Shown: positions 38,613-47,809 of the stretch, in pieces | Position numbering within the stretch: position 1 is the first letter of the stretch | Layout: every line of letters starts with the position of its first letter | Origin: Halomonas sp. LR3S48 | Lineage (GTDB): Bacteria; Pseudomonadota; Gammaproteobacteria; Pseudomonadales; Halomonadaceae | NCBI RefSeq assembly: GCF_025725665.1 | Contig: NZ_CP107009.1 | Coordinates: 3,534,001-3,598,000, forward strand | Reading direction: 5' to 3' | Length of the DNA stretch: 64,000 nt | The notes under the pieces: model-generated | What the model was told of the DNA's origin: nothing | The model's input: the letters and a program-made list of their open reading frames with translations, nothing else | Database searches by the model: none | Made by a program: the position numbers and the translations under genes

Positions 38613-39332
38613 ATGCAAGATTCCGAAGCCCCACGCGACACCCTGCTGATCGTCGAGGACGAACCCAAGATCGCGCGCCTGGTCGCCGACTACCTCGAGG
38701 GCAGCGGCTTCGCCACCCAGCATATCGACCACGGCGATCAGGTACTGCCCTGGCTGCAGAAGCAGCACGTCGACGAGCAACTACCGTCGCTGGTGCTGCT
38801 CGACCTGATGTTGCCCGGCATCGACGGGCTCACCCTGTGCCGGGAGATTCGCCAGCGCTGGCCGGGCGTGGCGATCATCATGCTCACCGCACGGGTCGAG
38901 GAAGTGGACCGCCTGCTGGGTCTCGAACTCGGCGCCGACGACTACATCTGTAAACCGTTCAGCCCACGCGAGGTGGTGGCCCGGGTCAAGGCGGTGCTGC
39001 GGCGCAGCCAGGCGCTGCGCGACCCCACCTCGGTCAATGGCAGCCAGCTCGCTCTCGACGACGAGGGCTGGCGGGCGCTGGCCGACGGGCAGGACCTCGG
39101 CCTCACCGCGGTGGAATACCAGTTGCTCAAGGTGATGATGCAGGCTCCCGGTCGCATCTTTACCCGCGACCAGCTGATGGATCGCATGTATCGCGACCAC
39201 CGCATCGTCTCCGAGCGCACCGTCGATAGCCACGTCAAGAAACTCAGACGCAAGATCGCCGACGTCTGGCCCGAACGCGAGATCATCCGTTCTGTCTATG
39301 GGGTGGGGTACAAGTACCAACCCGAAGAGTGA
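38613..39332 (+). CDS. baeR: OmpR-family response regulator, BaeR-like
   Basis: This 239-residue regulator has a receiver domain with acidic pocket VEDEPK, phospho-acceptor Asp64 in LLDLMLPGIDG and the switch Lys in ICKPFSPREVVARV, then a winged-helix DNA-binding domain (LTAVEYQLLKVMM, RTVDSHVKKLRRKI). It should activate the efflux operon and the spy-like gene, as BaeR does in E. coli. The direct repeats at 32736 and 39354 are candidate binding sites. It follows the kinase gene by 12 bp. Confidence 0.87.
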   Translation: MQDSEAPRDTLLIVEDEPKIARLVADYLEGSGFATQHIDHGDQVLPWLQKQHVDEQLPSLVLLDLMLPGIDGLTLCREIRQRWPGVAIIMLTARVEEVDRLLGLELGADDYICKPFSPREVVARVKAVLRRSQALRDPTSVNGSQLALDDEGWRALADGQDLGLTAVEYQLLKVMMQAPGRIFTRDQLMDRMYRDHRIVSERTVDSHVKKLRRKIADVWPEREIIRSVYGVGYKYQPEE

Positions 39333-39353
39333 CCTCGCTTCTTTCACGATTGC

Positions 39354-39369
39354 TGCAAGTTGGTTGCAC
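39354..39369 (+). promoter_or_regulatory. TGCA direct repeat upstream of the spy-like gene
   Basis: TGCAAG at 39354 and TGCACA at 39365 repeat with the same 11-base period as the TTGCAC pair before the RND adaptor gene. The site lies 65 bases before the spy-like start. Confidence 0.45.
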
Positions 39370-39418
39370 AGGGGCGTACGACACTGCAAGCATCAACCCA
39401 ACGCCAAGGAGTGCCCCC

Positions 39419-40063
39419 ATGAATTTAAACCTCAACCGCAACCTGCTGATTCCCGCCCTGCTCGCCGTGGCCATCGCACCCATGTCGCTGGCGGCCGTCG
39501 CCGCCCCGACCAAGAGCGATGGCGGCTGGCACGAGCAGCGCCATGAGCGCTTCGAAGAGCGCCGCCAGGCCATGTTCGAGCGCGCCGGCCTCGACGAGGA
39601 GACCCGCAACGCCTTGGAAGAGGCCCACGACGAGCATCACCAGGCCCTGCGCGAACTACACGAACAGCACCGCGAGCGCATGGACGAGATCCTCGACGAG
39701 GAGCAGCGCGAAGCCCTGCTCGAGGCCAAGCGCGAGATGCGCCAGGAAATGCACGGTGTGCGTCATCAGGACATGCAGGAGCGTCTGACCACCCTGGTCG
39801 ACAGCTGGGAGCTCTCCGACGAGGAGCGCGAGCGCCTGACCGAGCTGCGCGAATCCCTGTATGCCGACATGCAGGCCCTGCGCGGGCAGCAGTTCGACTC
39901 CCGCGAGGAGCGCCGCGAGGCGTGGCAGTCGCTGCGCGACGAGCATCGGGAGGCCCTCGGCGAGGTGCTGACCGAGGAGCAGATGGCCGCCCTCGAGGCC
40001 TTCATGCAGCCCCGCCACACCAGGGGGCATGGCGGGCATCACGGAGCGCACCACCGCGGTTGA
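39419..40063 (+). CDS. Spy/CpxP-like periplasmic chaperone
   Basis: This 214-residue protein has a signal peptide (NLLIPALLAVAIAPMSLAAVAA) and then long amphipathic helices very rich in Glu, Arg and His, with two repeats of an LDEE(T)R...L pattern similar to the LTxxQ motifs of Spy and CpxP (LTEEQMAALEAF near the end). The tail RGHGGHHGAHHRG may bind metal. Spy is an ATP-independent chaperone induced by BaeR during envelope stress. The start at 39419 follows AAGGAG at ideal spacing; the upstream in-frame start overlaps baeR and is ignored. Confidence 0.75.
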   Translation: MNLNLNRNLLIPALLAVAIAPMSLAAVAAPTKSDGGWHEQRHERFEERRQAMFERAGLDEETRNALEEAHDEHHQALRELHEQHRERMDEILDEEQREALLEAKREMRQEMHGVRHQDMQERLTTLVDSWELSDEERERLTELRESLYADMQALRGQQFDSREERREAWQSLRDEHREALGEVLTEEQMAALEAFMQPRHTRGHGGHHGAHHRG

Positions 40064-40083
40064 TCCTGCGCACCTCGTGACGG

Positions 40084-40114
40084 CATCGGGTCCGGCATTG
40101 TGCCGGGCCCGATG
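40084..40114. terminator. 14-bp stem hairpin between convergent spy-like and TRAP genes
   Basis: CATCGGGTCCGGCA and TGCCGGGCCCGATG pair over 14 bases with one G-T pair and a 3-base loop. Its place between convergent genes suggests termination in both directions. Confidence 0.6.
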
Positions 40115-40156
40115 CGTTTCGTCGCCACTCAATCTCTCGCCTCAGTTGTTCTGGCC

Positions 40157-41476
40157 TCAGTTGTAAAGTACTCCCGGCAGCCAGAACACGATGCCCGGCA
40201 CCATGTAGAGAATGAACATGGCCACGAACACCATCAGCAGGAACGGCGCGATACCGATGAAGATGTCGCCCAACTGTATGCTCTTGGGTGCGATGCCCTT
40301 GAGGTAGAAGGCCGACATCGCCATGGGCGGCGTGAGGAACGAGGTCTGGATGTTGAGCGCCACCAGCACGCCGAAGAACAGCGGGTCGATGCCGAACATA
40401 TGCAGTAACGGCAGGAAGATCGGCACGAAGATGATGATGATCTCGGTCCACTCCAGCGGCCAGCCGAGCAGGAAGATCATCAGTTGAGCCAGCAGCAGGA
40501 ACTGCAACGGCGTCAGCGACAGCCCGCTGATCCAGTGCTCGATCAGCGAGTGGCCGTCGAGCAGCGAGAACACCGAGGAGAAGATCCACGAACCGACGAA
40601 CAGCCAGCACACCATCGCACTGGTACGCGCGGTGAGGAAGACCGCCTCCTTGAGCCGCTGCCAGGTCATCTGCCGGTAGGCTGCCGCCAGTATCATGGCA
40701 CCCAGCGCGCCGATACCGGCCGCCTCGTGAGGCGTGGCCAGGCCGAACAGGATGGCACCGAGCACCGCCATGATCAGCACGAACAGCGGCACGAACGAGG
40801 TCAACAGCCCCCAGTAGACTTCGCCGAGCGGCACGTCGAGCTTCTCCGCCGACAGCTTGGGCGCGACCTTCGGATTGACCATCGCCCGCCCCATCACGTA
40901 GAGAATGTAGAGCCCGGCCAAGAGGAGTCCCGGTATCAGCGCCGCCGCATACAGGCGTACCACCGAGACGCCCGCCATCGCGCCGTAGAGGATCAGCATG
41001 ATGCTCGGCGGGATCAGGATGCCGAGACAGCCCCCGGCGCATATCACCCCGCTCGACAGGCGCTTGTCGTAGCCGGCGTTGAGCATTGCCGGCAGCGCCA
41101 GCAGTCCCATCAGGGTCACCACCGCGCCGACGATGCCGGTGGCGGTGGCGAATAGCGCACAGGTGATCAGGCTGGCCACGGCGAGCGAGGCCGGCATGCC
41201 ACGCGCGGCGAGCTGCAGGCTGCCGAACAACCGATCGAGAATGTTGGCTCGCTCGACCATGTAGCCCATGAACAGGAACAGTGGCACCGCGATCAGCACG
41301 TCATTGGACATGACGCCGTAGGCCCGCTGCACCAGCAGCGGGAAGATGATATCGCCGATGGCGAAGTAGCCGAAGCCGATCCCCATGGCGATCAGCGTAA
41401 AGGCGATGGGGAAGCCGAGCATGATCAAGATGACCAGCATGCCCAGCATCAGGATTCCGATTTCCGGCTCGCTCAT
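40157..41476 (-). CDS. TRAP transporter large permease (DctM type)
   Basis: This 439-residue inner-membrane protein has about 12 helices and the DctM signatures PLFLFMGYMVERANI, GGCLGILIPPSIMLILYG and SFLTPPMAMSAFYLKG. It forms the sodium-coupled channel of a tripartite carrier. The start at 41476 (MSEPEIGILM) overlaps the stop of the small permease gene (ATGA) and is preceded by CAGGAGA; the longer frame upstream lies within the small permease gene. Confidence 0.88.
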   Translation of the reverse strand: MSEPEIGILMLGMLVILIMLGFPIAFTLIAMGIGFGYFAIGDIIFPLLVQRAYGVMSNDVLIAVPLFLFMGYMVERANILDRLFGSLQLAARGMPASLAVASLITCALFATATGIVGAVVTLMGLLALPAMLNAGYDKRLSSGVICAGGCLGILIPPSIMLILYGAMAGVSVVRLYAAALIPGLLLAGLYILYVMGRAMVNPKVAPKLSAEKLDVPLGEVYWGLLTSFVPLFVLIMAVLGAILFGLATPHEAAGIGALGAMILAAAYRQMTWQRLKEAVFLTARTSAMVCWLFVGSWIFSSVFSLLDGHSLIEHWISGLSLTPLQFLLLAQLMIFLLGWPLEWTEIIIIFVPIFLPLLHMFGIDPLFFGVLVALNIQTSFLTPPMAMSAFYLKGIAPKSIQLGDIFIGIAPFLLMVFVAMFILYMVPGIVFWLPGVLYN

Positions 41477-42069
41477 GGCTGCTTGTCTCCTGGCTCCTGC
41501 TGGGCGGCCTTGATCTCGGCCTCCTTGTTGTCGGGGATCTCGATCTCCTCGACGTCTTCCAGCCGTCGCGGCCACTTGCCGTGCTTGAGGCACAGGAAGC
41601 AACGCGCCACCTCTGCCAGTCCCTGAATTGCCAGAAAGGAAGCACAGGCGGGTATCACGAACTTGTAGGGCCAGATGGGCGGGCCACCCGGGGTGAAGGA
41701 GCTGTGCTCGTTCTGGCGGAACGAGACGGCAAAGAAATCCCAACCACTCCACACCAGCGCCAGGATGCCGGGATAGAAGAACAGCAGGTAGAGCGCCAGC
41801 TCGATCCCCGCCTGCACACGGGCGGGGAAGTAGCGCGACACCACGTCGGCGCGCACGTGAGCGTTGTGGGCCAGTGCATAGGCCCCGCTCATCATGAACA
41901 GCGTGCCGTAGAGCATGTAGCTGGTGTCATAGGCCCAGGTGGTCGGCGACCTGAGGGCATAGCGCATGAAGACCTCATAGCTCACCACGAAGGTCAGGAT
42001 CAGGATCGCCCAGGCGAAGGCCTTGCCCACCCACGTGCTGAGATGGTCGATGAAGAACACGAAACGCAT
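41473..42069 (-). CDS. TRAP transporter small permease (DctQ type)
   Basis: This 198-residue protein has four membrane helices (AWAILILTFVVSYEVFMRYAL, a pair in the middle, and LAIQGLAEVARCFL near the end) and a charged C-terminal tail. It pairs with DctM. ATG 42069 with GAGGTGA upstream is preferred to a GTG two codons earlier. The gene lies about 110 bp after the binding-protein gene. Confidence 0.85.
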   Translation of the reverse strand: MRFVFFIDHLSTWVGKAFAWAILILTFVVSYEVFMRYALRSPTTWAYDTSYMLYGTLFMMSGAYALAHNAHVRADVVSRYFPARVQAGIELALYLLFFYPGILALVWSGWDFFAVSFRQNEHSSFTPGGPPIWPYKFVIPACASFLAIQGLAEVARCFLCLKHGKWPRRLEDVEEIEIPDNKEAEIKAAQQEPGDKQP

Positions 42070-42182
42070 GATCACCTCTCACCTCCCTGCGCCACCCGCC
42101 GGGGGCGCAGGGATGGACACGAAACCCGGCAGCATCCTGCACCGGGGCAACATGGTTGGCCGGGCCCGGCAGGCCCGGCGGC

Positions 42183-43394
42183 TCACAGGATGGTGGAGGT
42201 GTCGGTCGGCTCCTTGCCGAAGAAGTGGCGGTACGCCGGCGTCTTGGGTGTCGTGCCTTCGAGGTGCCAGCCGACCACGCGCTCGCAGTACTCGCGCTGA
42301 TGATCGATGACCTTCTTGAAGAAGGGATCCTGGGATTCGGCCTCGATCACCGTGTTCCACGCATCGAGCTGGGCCTGGAGCACCGAGTCGGGGGTGATGT
42401 AGGTCTGCACCCCTTGTTGCTCGCGCATGGCCTGCAGGTCGCGTGGATAGCGCTCCATGGCCTTCCAGTACATTTCCGACGACGCGGCCTTGGCGGCGTA
42501 CTGCAGGATTGCCTGGAACTCCTCCGGCAGGCTGTCGTGCTTGTTCTTGTTGTAGATGATCTCGAAGGATTCACAGTCCTGATGATAGCTGCGCAGCATC
42601 CAGGTCTTGCTGACGTCGGGGAAGCCGAGCAGGCGGTCCGAGGAGGGATTGTTGAACTCGGCGCCGTCGAGCAAGCCGCGATCCATGGCCGGTACGATGT
42701 CGCCACCTCCCATGATGGTCACCGCAGCGCCGAATTCGCGCATCAGGTCGGCCGCCAGGCCCACGGTGCGATACTTGAGCCCTTGCAGATCCTCTGCGCC
42801 CCTGATGGGCTCCTTGAACCAGCCCAGCGCCTGGGTGGGCATGGGACCGGTGAGATAGCCGACCAGCGGCAGTTCGAGCATCTCGAGCAGTTCCGTGTAC
42901 AGCTCCATGCCACCGCCGGTCCAGTACCAGGCGAGGAACTGGTTGGCATCCCAGCCGAAGGGCGGCGGTGTGCCGAACAGTGAGTAGGCCTTGTGCTTGC
43001 CGTACCAGTAGGCACAGACCCCGTGCCCACCGTCGAGCGCCCCGGAGATCACCGCGTCCTGCAGCTGTAGCGCGCCCACTACGGCACCAGCCGGCAGCAG
43101 GTTCAGGCGCAGCCGGCCGCCTGACATCTCGTTGACGATGCGCACGTAATCGGCGGCGAACTCGTGGAAGATGTCCTGGTTGGGCCAGGTACTCTGGAAG
43201 CGCAGCGTGGTGGTCTGGGCCACGGCGATGCTGGGAAAGCCCACCGCGGCGGCGGCACCCGCACCCACCGCGGCTGCCGAACCGGTGAGGAAACGGCGAC
43301 GCGACGTGTTGGTGGACTGGCTGTTGGCGGACTGGCTGTCGCTGGCGGTTTGCCCGTCGGCCTGGGCCTTGGGCATTTTCTTGTCATGAACCAT
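42183..43394 (-). CDS. TRAP transporter substrate-binding protein (TakP-like)
   Basis: This 403-residue protein carries a twin-arginine signal (TSRRRFLTGSAAAVG), so it is folded before export. The mature part resembles the 2-oxoacid-binding TakP group: FHEFAADYVRIVNEMSGGRL, the substrate-site arginine in GLKYRTVGLAADL, and EFNNPSSDRLLGF. Members bind carboxylates such as pyruvate or 2-oxo acids, but the ligand is not certain. It leads the TRAP operon. The 479-bp region upstream is shared with betT and contains a BetI-like palindrome nearer betT. Confidence 0.82.
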   Translation of the reverse strand: MVHDKKMPKAQADGQTASDSQSANSQSTNTSRRRFLTGSAAAVGAGAAAAVGFPSIAVAQTTTLRFQSTWPNQDIFHEFAADYVRIVNEMSGGRLRLNLLPAGAVVGALQLQDAVISGALDGGHGVCAYWYGKHKAYSLFGTPPPFGWDANQFLAWYWTGGGMELYTELLEMLELPLVGYLTGPMPTQALGWFKEPIRGAEDLQGLKYRTVGLAADLMREFGAAVTIMGGGDIVPAMDRGLLDGAEFNNPSSDRLLGFPDVSKTWMLRSYHQDCESFEIIYNKNKHDSLPEEFQAILQYAAKAASSEMYWKAMERYPRDLQAMREQQGVQTYITPDSVLQAQLDAWNTVIEAESQDPFFKKVIDHQREYCERVVGWHLEGTTPKTPAYRHFFGKEPTDTSTIL

Positions 43395-43873
43395 CGGATA
43401 CTCCAGAAACTATTGTCGTTGTACTTCTGGCTGCGCGAACCGACACAGGCCGATCACGCAGTCGTCCCGAAAGCCTCCATGCCAGTGCTGGCACAGCGTG
43501 TTCCCTTCCCTTAGGCGAAGTCGGTTATATCAGGTATAGCTGGGGTAACTGGAGGCGCAAGCATCGTTTCCTATGTTCCATTAACGTTCTTGCCGAATCT
43601 GTTAACGCAGGGTTGAAGGGTGGGAGCAAAGCGCGTATTTTACTTGAACGTTCATTCAAAAAAACAAAGAACGACTTCCCGCCGGAGTCGTCAGTCCTGA
43701 CGCCATCCCAGACACACGTGGCTTCCGCATCCTCATGGCCGTGATTGGCTACGTCAGGTCTGAAACATTGGGCAATCTTCAGGCGTGCTTTCGATTGTGA
43801 GGAACAATCCTCAGCGCGTCTCGGCAGGGAATCGGCGGGAAGGGCCATTCACCCCTGAAAGGAGTTCGCCTGC
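43395..43873. other. 479-bp divergent region between the TRAP operon and betT
   Basis: This holds the promoters of two divergent transporters. The AT-rich stretch at 43635-43675 includes the BetI-like palindrome and an A-rich run. No gene was found in it. Confidence 0.4.
43644..43655. promoter_or_regulatory. BetI-like operator
   Basis: TTGAACGTTCAT contains the perfect 10-base palindrome TGAACGTTCA, the core of sites bound by the choline-sensing repressor BetI in other proteobacteria. It lies about 220 bases before betT. No betI gene is in the window. Confidence 0.55.
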
Positions 43874-45922
43874 ATGGCGCGTAACCTACCCCTTACCGAA
43901 CGACGCGACCGGCTCAACCCCGTGGTGTTCCACGGCTCGGTGGCTGGCATCCTGGTGTTTCTCATTCTCACCATGACCTTCACCGAAGAGGCTGGCGCCT
44001 TCTTCGACGCCGGCCTGGCCTGGGTCAGCGCAACTTTCGGCTGGTACTACATGCTCGCCGTGGTGGCCTATCTCGTCTTCGTCATCGCCATCGGCATGTC
44101 GCGGTTCGGCCGCATCCGCCTCGGCCCCGACCATTCGCGGCCGGAGTTCTCGACGCTGTCCTGGGCGGCGATGCTGTTCGCCGCCGGCATCGGCATCGAC
44201 CTGCTGTTCTTCAGCGTCGCCGAACCAGTGGCCCATTATTTGGCGCCGCCGGACATGGTGCCCGAAAGCCAGGAGGCGATGCGCGCTGCCGTGGTGCAGA
44301 CCTTCATGCACTGGGGGCTCTCCGGCTGGGGGCTCTACGTGCTGATGGGCATGGCGTTGGCCTACTTCAGCTATCGCCACCGCCTGCCGCTGGCCATTCG
44401 CAGCGCGCTCTATCCGCTGCTCGGCAAGCGCATCCACGGCCCCATCGGTAACGCGGTGGACATCACCGCGGTGATCTCCACCGTGTTCGGTATCGCTACC
44501 AGCCTCGGCATTGGTGTGATGCAGCTCAACTACGGGCTAGCCTACATGTTCGACGTGCCCGAGAGCCTCTCGGTGCAGGTCATCCTGATCATGCTGGTGG
44601 TGGTGCTTGCCACCATCTCGGTGGTCAGCGGGGTGGAGAAGGGCATTCGCCGGCTGTCGGAGTTCAACATGCTGCTGGCGCTGGCCTTGCTGCTGTTCGT
44701 GCTGTTCCAAGGTCACACCCTGAAGCTGCTCGACATGGTGGTGAACAACGCTGGCGATTATTTTTCCAGCTTCGTCGCCAAGAGCTTCGATACCTACGCC
44801 TTCGCCGGCGACGAGGCCAACGAGTGGAAGATGTGGTGGACGATCTTCTTCTGGGGCTGGTGGATCGCCTGGACGCCGTTCGTCGGCCTGTTCCTGGCCC
44901 GCATCTCACGCGGACGCACCATACGCCAGTTCGTCGCCGGGGCGCTGGGCATTCCGCTGGCATTCATGATGGTGTGGATGTCGGTATTCGGTAATAGCGG
45001 CATCGAGCTGGTGGCCAACCAGGGTATTGTCGAGCTCGGCGAGCAGGCGCTGAACACGCCGCAGACCACCATGTACACGCTGCTCGAGTACTATCCGTGG
45101 GTCGGCGTCACCGCCGCCGTGGTCACCGTGCTGGGTATCGTGTTCTTCATCACCTCGGCGGATTCCGGCGCGCTGGTGCTGGCGAACTTCACCTCGATCC
45201 TGTCGGACGTCAATCATGACGCGCCGATCAAGCTGCGCATCTTCTGGTCGGTAATGATCGGCCTGGTCACCGTAGCGCTGCTGATGGCGGGTGGCCTGGC
45301 GGCGCTGCAGAGCGCGGTGGTCATTACCGCCCTGCCCTTCTCGCTGGTGATATTCGCCATCATGCTCGGCATGTACAAGGCGCTCAAGCTGGAGGGCAGC
45401 AAGGCCGAGGCGCGTCGTCGCATCGCCGGCACCGCACCGGGCGGCGACTGGCGCGAGCGCCTCGACCGCGCCTTGGACATCTCCAACCGGGCGGGTGCCG
45501 AGGCTACCATCGAGCACGCCATTCGCCCGGCGCTGACCCAGTTCGCCCAGGAACTGGAGAGCCGTGGCCAGGAGGCCAACGTGACCGAGGAGCAGCTCGA
45601 GGGTGAATCGCTAGCCTGTCTGACCCTGCAGGTGGACCTGGAGAATGCGGCGAGCTTCGTCTACCAGGTATGCCCGCACCGCATGCGCACGCCGAGCTTC
45701 CTGCCGGCGGACGACGACTATTATGTGCGACTCGACGTCTACCTGGCCGAAGGCGGTCAGGAGAAGGACCTCAACGGCTTCACCCGTGGCCAGGTGATCG
45801 CCGACGTGCTCTCGGAGTACGAGCGCCACCTGCACTTCCTGGCCCTGGCCGGCCAGGGCGGCAACGTGCAGGCCATGCCGGGCGCGGTGGGCGAACCCCC
45901 GGCGGATGCCAGCCCGGCCTGA
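43874..45922 (+). CDS. betT: BCCT-family choline transporter BetT
   Basis: This 682-residue protein has twelve membrane helices and the BCCT signature (WKMWWTIFFWGWWIAWTPFVGLFLARISRGRT, with the aromatic box that binds quaternary amines), plus a C-terminal cytoplasmic domain of about 170 residues, as in BetT carriers that sense osmolarity. It imports choline, the precursor of glycine betaine, with protons or sodium. AAAGGAG precedes the ATG. A BetI-like site upstream supports choline control. A choline dehydrogenase gene is not in the window. Confidence 0.88.
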   Translation: MARNLPLTERRDRLNPVVFHGSVAGILVFLILTMTFTEEAGAFFDAGLAWVSATFGWYYMLAVVAYLVFVIAIGMSRFGRIRLGPDHSRPEFSTLSWAAMLFAAGIGIDLLFFSVAEPVAHYLAPPDMVPESQEAMRAAVVQTFMHWGLSGWGLYVLMGMALAYFSYRHRLPLAIRSALYPLLGKRIHGPIGNAVDITAVISTVFGIATSLGIGVMQLNYGLAYMFDVPESLSVQVILIMLVVVLATISVVSGVEKGIRRLSEFNMLLALALLLFVLFQGHTLKLLDMVVNNAGDYFSSFVAKSFDTYAFAGDEANEWKMWWTIFFWGWWIAWTPFVGLFLARISRGRTIRQFVAGALGIPLAFMMVWMSVFGNSGIELVANQGIVELGEQALNTPQTTMYTLLEYYPWVGVTAAVVTVLGIVFFITSADSGALVLANFTSILSDVNHDAPIKLRIFWSVMIGLVTVALLMAGGLAALQSAVVITALPFSLVIFAIMLGMYKALKLEGSKAEARRRIAGTAPGGDWRERLDRALDISNRAGAEATIEHAIRPALTQFAQELESRGQEANVTEEQLEGESLACLTLQVDLENAASFVYQVCPHRMRTPSFLPADDDYYVRLDVYLAEGGQEKDLNGFTRGQVIADVLSEYERHLHFLALAGQGGNVQAMPGAVGEPPADASPA

Positions 45923-45943
45923 TCCGCTCTCTTGCTCCGCTCG

Positions 45944-45973
45944 CGGCGGCACCCTTCGGGTGTCGCCGTTTTT
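45944..45973 (+). terminator. Rho-independent terminator of betT
   Basis: CGGCGGCACCC and GGGTGTCGCCG form an 11-bp stem with one mismatch and a TTCG loop, followed by TTTTTC, 22 bases after the betT stop. Confidence 0.85.
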
Positions 45974-46019
45974 CTTGCTCATCGACCTTGGCCGGCTTGT
46001 GGCAACGCAATATGCAGGA

Positions 46020-46035
46020 GTAACGTTAGCGTTAC
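46020..46035 (+). promoter_or_regulatory. Inverted repeat just before dauA
   Basis: GTAACG-TTAG-CGTTAC is a perfect inverted repeat ending 23 bases before the dauA start. It could be an operator or a hairpin near the ribosome binding site. Confidence 0.35.
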
Positions 46036-46058
46036 CTTGCACCTCTTCCGGTACCGCC

Positions 46059-47804
46059 ATGCCCCGTCCACGTCACCGTTCCCGCTACCGGCCACCCCTG
46101 CCCGGCAGCGCCCTACTGGCCGCCTGGCGTCAGGGCTATGGCCTGGCCGAGCTCAAGCGCGACCTGCTCGCCGGCCTGACCATTGGCATCGTCGCGGTGC
46201 CGCTCTCCATGGCGCTGGCCATCGCCACCGGGGTGCCGCCCCAGCATGGCCTGTATACCGCCATCGTGGCCGGGGCCATCATCGCGCTGACCGGCGGCTC
46301 GCGCTTCAACATCTCCGGCCCCACCGCCGCCTTCGTGGTGATCCTGTTTCCCATCGTCGCCAGCCATGGCCTCGGCGGGCTCCTGATCGCCACGCTGATG
46401 GCGGGGCTGATCCTGGTGGCACTCGGACTGGCGCGGCTGGGCAACCTGATCCAGTTCGTGCCCTACCCGGTGGTACTCGGCTTCACGGCGGGCATCGCCG
46501 TGGTGATCGCCCTGCTGCAGCTGCCCGATTTCCTCGGTCTAGAGGGCGTTGCACTCGGCGACAGCACGCTGCACAACCTGGCGGAGATCGTCCGCGCCGT
46601 GCCCACGCTGGCCCCGGCCGAACTCGGCATCGGACTGATCACGCTGGCCGCGCTGATCCTGTGGCCACGGCTGAAGCTACCGGTGCCGGCGCCGCTGGTC
46701 GGCCTGGCGGTGGGCACGCTGGCGGCACTCGCCGTCGCCCCGCTGGGCGTCGAGATCGAGACCATCGCCTCGCGCTTCAGTTGGGAATACCAGGGCCAGA
46801 CGGGCAGCGGCATTCCGCCCTTCGCTCCCGAGCTATTGTTGCCCTGGCGCCTGCCGGGTGCAGACGGGGCTCCGCTCACGGTGGACTTCGCCCTGATTCG
46901 CGAGCTGCTCGGCCCGGCGCTGGCCATCGCCATGCTGGCGGCCATCGAGTCACTGCTCTGCGCGGTGGTGGCCGACGGGCTGACCCGTACCCGCCACGAC
47001 CCCAACGCCGAGCTGATCGGCCAGGGGCTGGGCAATATCGCCGTCCCTTTCTTCGGCGGCATCACCGCCACTGCGGCCTTGGCGCGTACCGCCACCAACA
47101 TCCGCAGCGGCGCCTTCTCGCCGCTGGCGGCAATCGTCCATGCGCTGGTGGTGCTGCTGGCGGTGGTGGCATTGGCCGAGGTACTTGCCCTGGTGCCGAT
47201 GGCCGCACTCGCGGCGCTGCTGTTCATCATCGCCTGGAACATGAGCGAGGCGCGCCACTTCATCCATATCCTGAAGAGCGCGCCGGGCAGTGACGTGGCG
47301 ATACTGGTGATCTGCTTCCTGCTCACGGTGGTGTTCGACATGGTGCTGGCGGTGGCGGTGGGCATCGGCCTGGCGGCGGCGCTGTTCATCCGCCGCATGG
47401 CCGACCTGACCCACGCCCGCCGTCTCGAACCCGACAGCGATGAGGAGAGCCGCGACCTGCCCCGCCAGGTGGCGCTCTACGACGTCAACGGCCCACTGTT
47501 TTTCGGTGCGGCCGAGAAGGCCGTATCGTCTCTGCGGGTGGTGGACCCGGAAGTGAGAGTGGTGATGCTCGACATGCGCGACGTGCCGAGCCTGGATGCC
47601 ACGGCCATCGTCGCCCTGCAAACGCTGGTCGAGGAGCTGCGCGCACGCCAGGTCGGGCTGATCTTCATCGGCATGCCGGCGCGCATGGTGCTCAAGCTCA
47701 GGCGTGCCGGCGTCAGGCGGCTGTCGGGACGCCTGTCTGCCGTCCGCCACCCGGCCCGGGCCCGGCGGCTGGCCGAGCGTTGGCTGGCAATGCCAGCCAC
47801 CTGA
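46059..47804 (+). CDS. dauA: SulP-family transporter, DauA-like
   Basis: This 581-residue protein closely follows the layout of DauA, the E. coli C4-dicarboxylate carrier active at acid pH: RDLLAGLTIGIVAVPLSMALAI, TGGSRFNISGPTAAFVVIL, AAIESLLCAVVADG and QGLGNIAVPFFGGITATAA in the membrane part (about 14 half or full helices), then a cytoplasmic STAS domain from about residue 470. It may carry dicarboxylates, sulfate or bicarbonate. The start at 46059 is preferred over the longer frame that begins inside betT. Its end lies 5 bp from the convergent yjbQ stop. Confidence 0.82.
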   Translation: MPRPRHRSRYRPPLPGSALLAAWRQGYGLAELKRDLLAGLTIGIVAVPLSMALAIATGVPPQHGLYTAIVAGAIIALTGGSRFNISGPTAAFVVILFPIVASHGLGGLLIATLMAGLILVALGLARLGNLIQFVPYPVVLGFTAGIAVVIALLQLPDFLGLEGVALGDSTLHNLAEIVRAVPTLAPAELGIGLITLAALILWPRLKLPVPAPLVGLAVGTLAALAVAPLGVEIETIASRFSWEYQGQTGSGIPPFAPELLLPWRLPGADGAPLTVDFALIRELLGPALAIAMLAAIESLLCAVVADGLTRTRHDPNAELIGQGLGNIAVPFFGGITATAALARTATNIRSGAFSPLAAIVHALVVLLAVVALAEVLALVPMAALAALLFIIAWNMSEARHFIHILKSAPGSDVAILVICFLLTVVFDMVLAVAVGIGLAAALFIRRMADLTHARRLEPDSDEESRDLPRQVALYDVNGPLFFGAAEKAVSSLRVVDPEVRVVMLDMRDVPSLDATAIVALQTLVEELRARQVGLIFIGMPARMVLKLRRAGVRRLSGRLSAVRHPARARRLAERWLAMPAT

Positions 47805-47809
47805 GGCCC

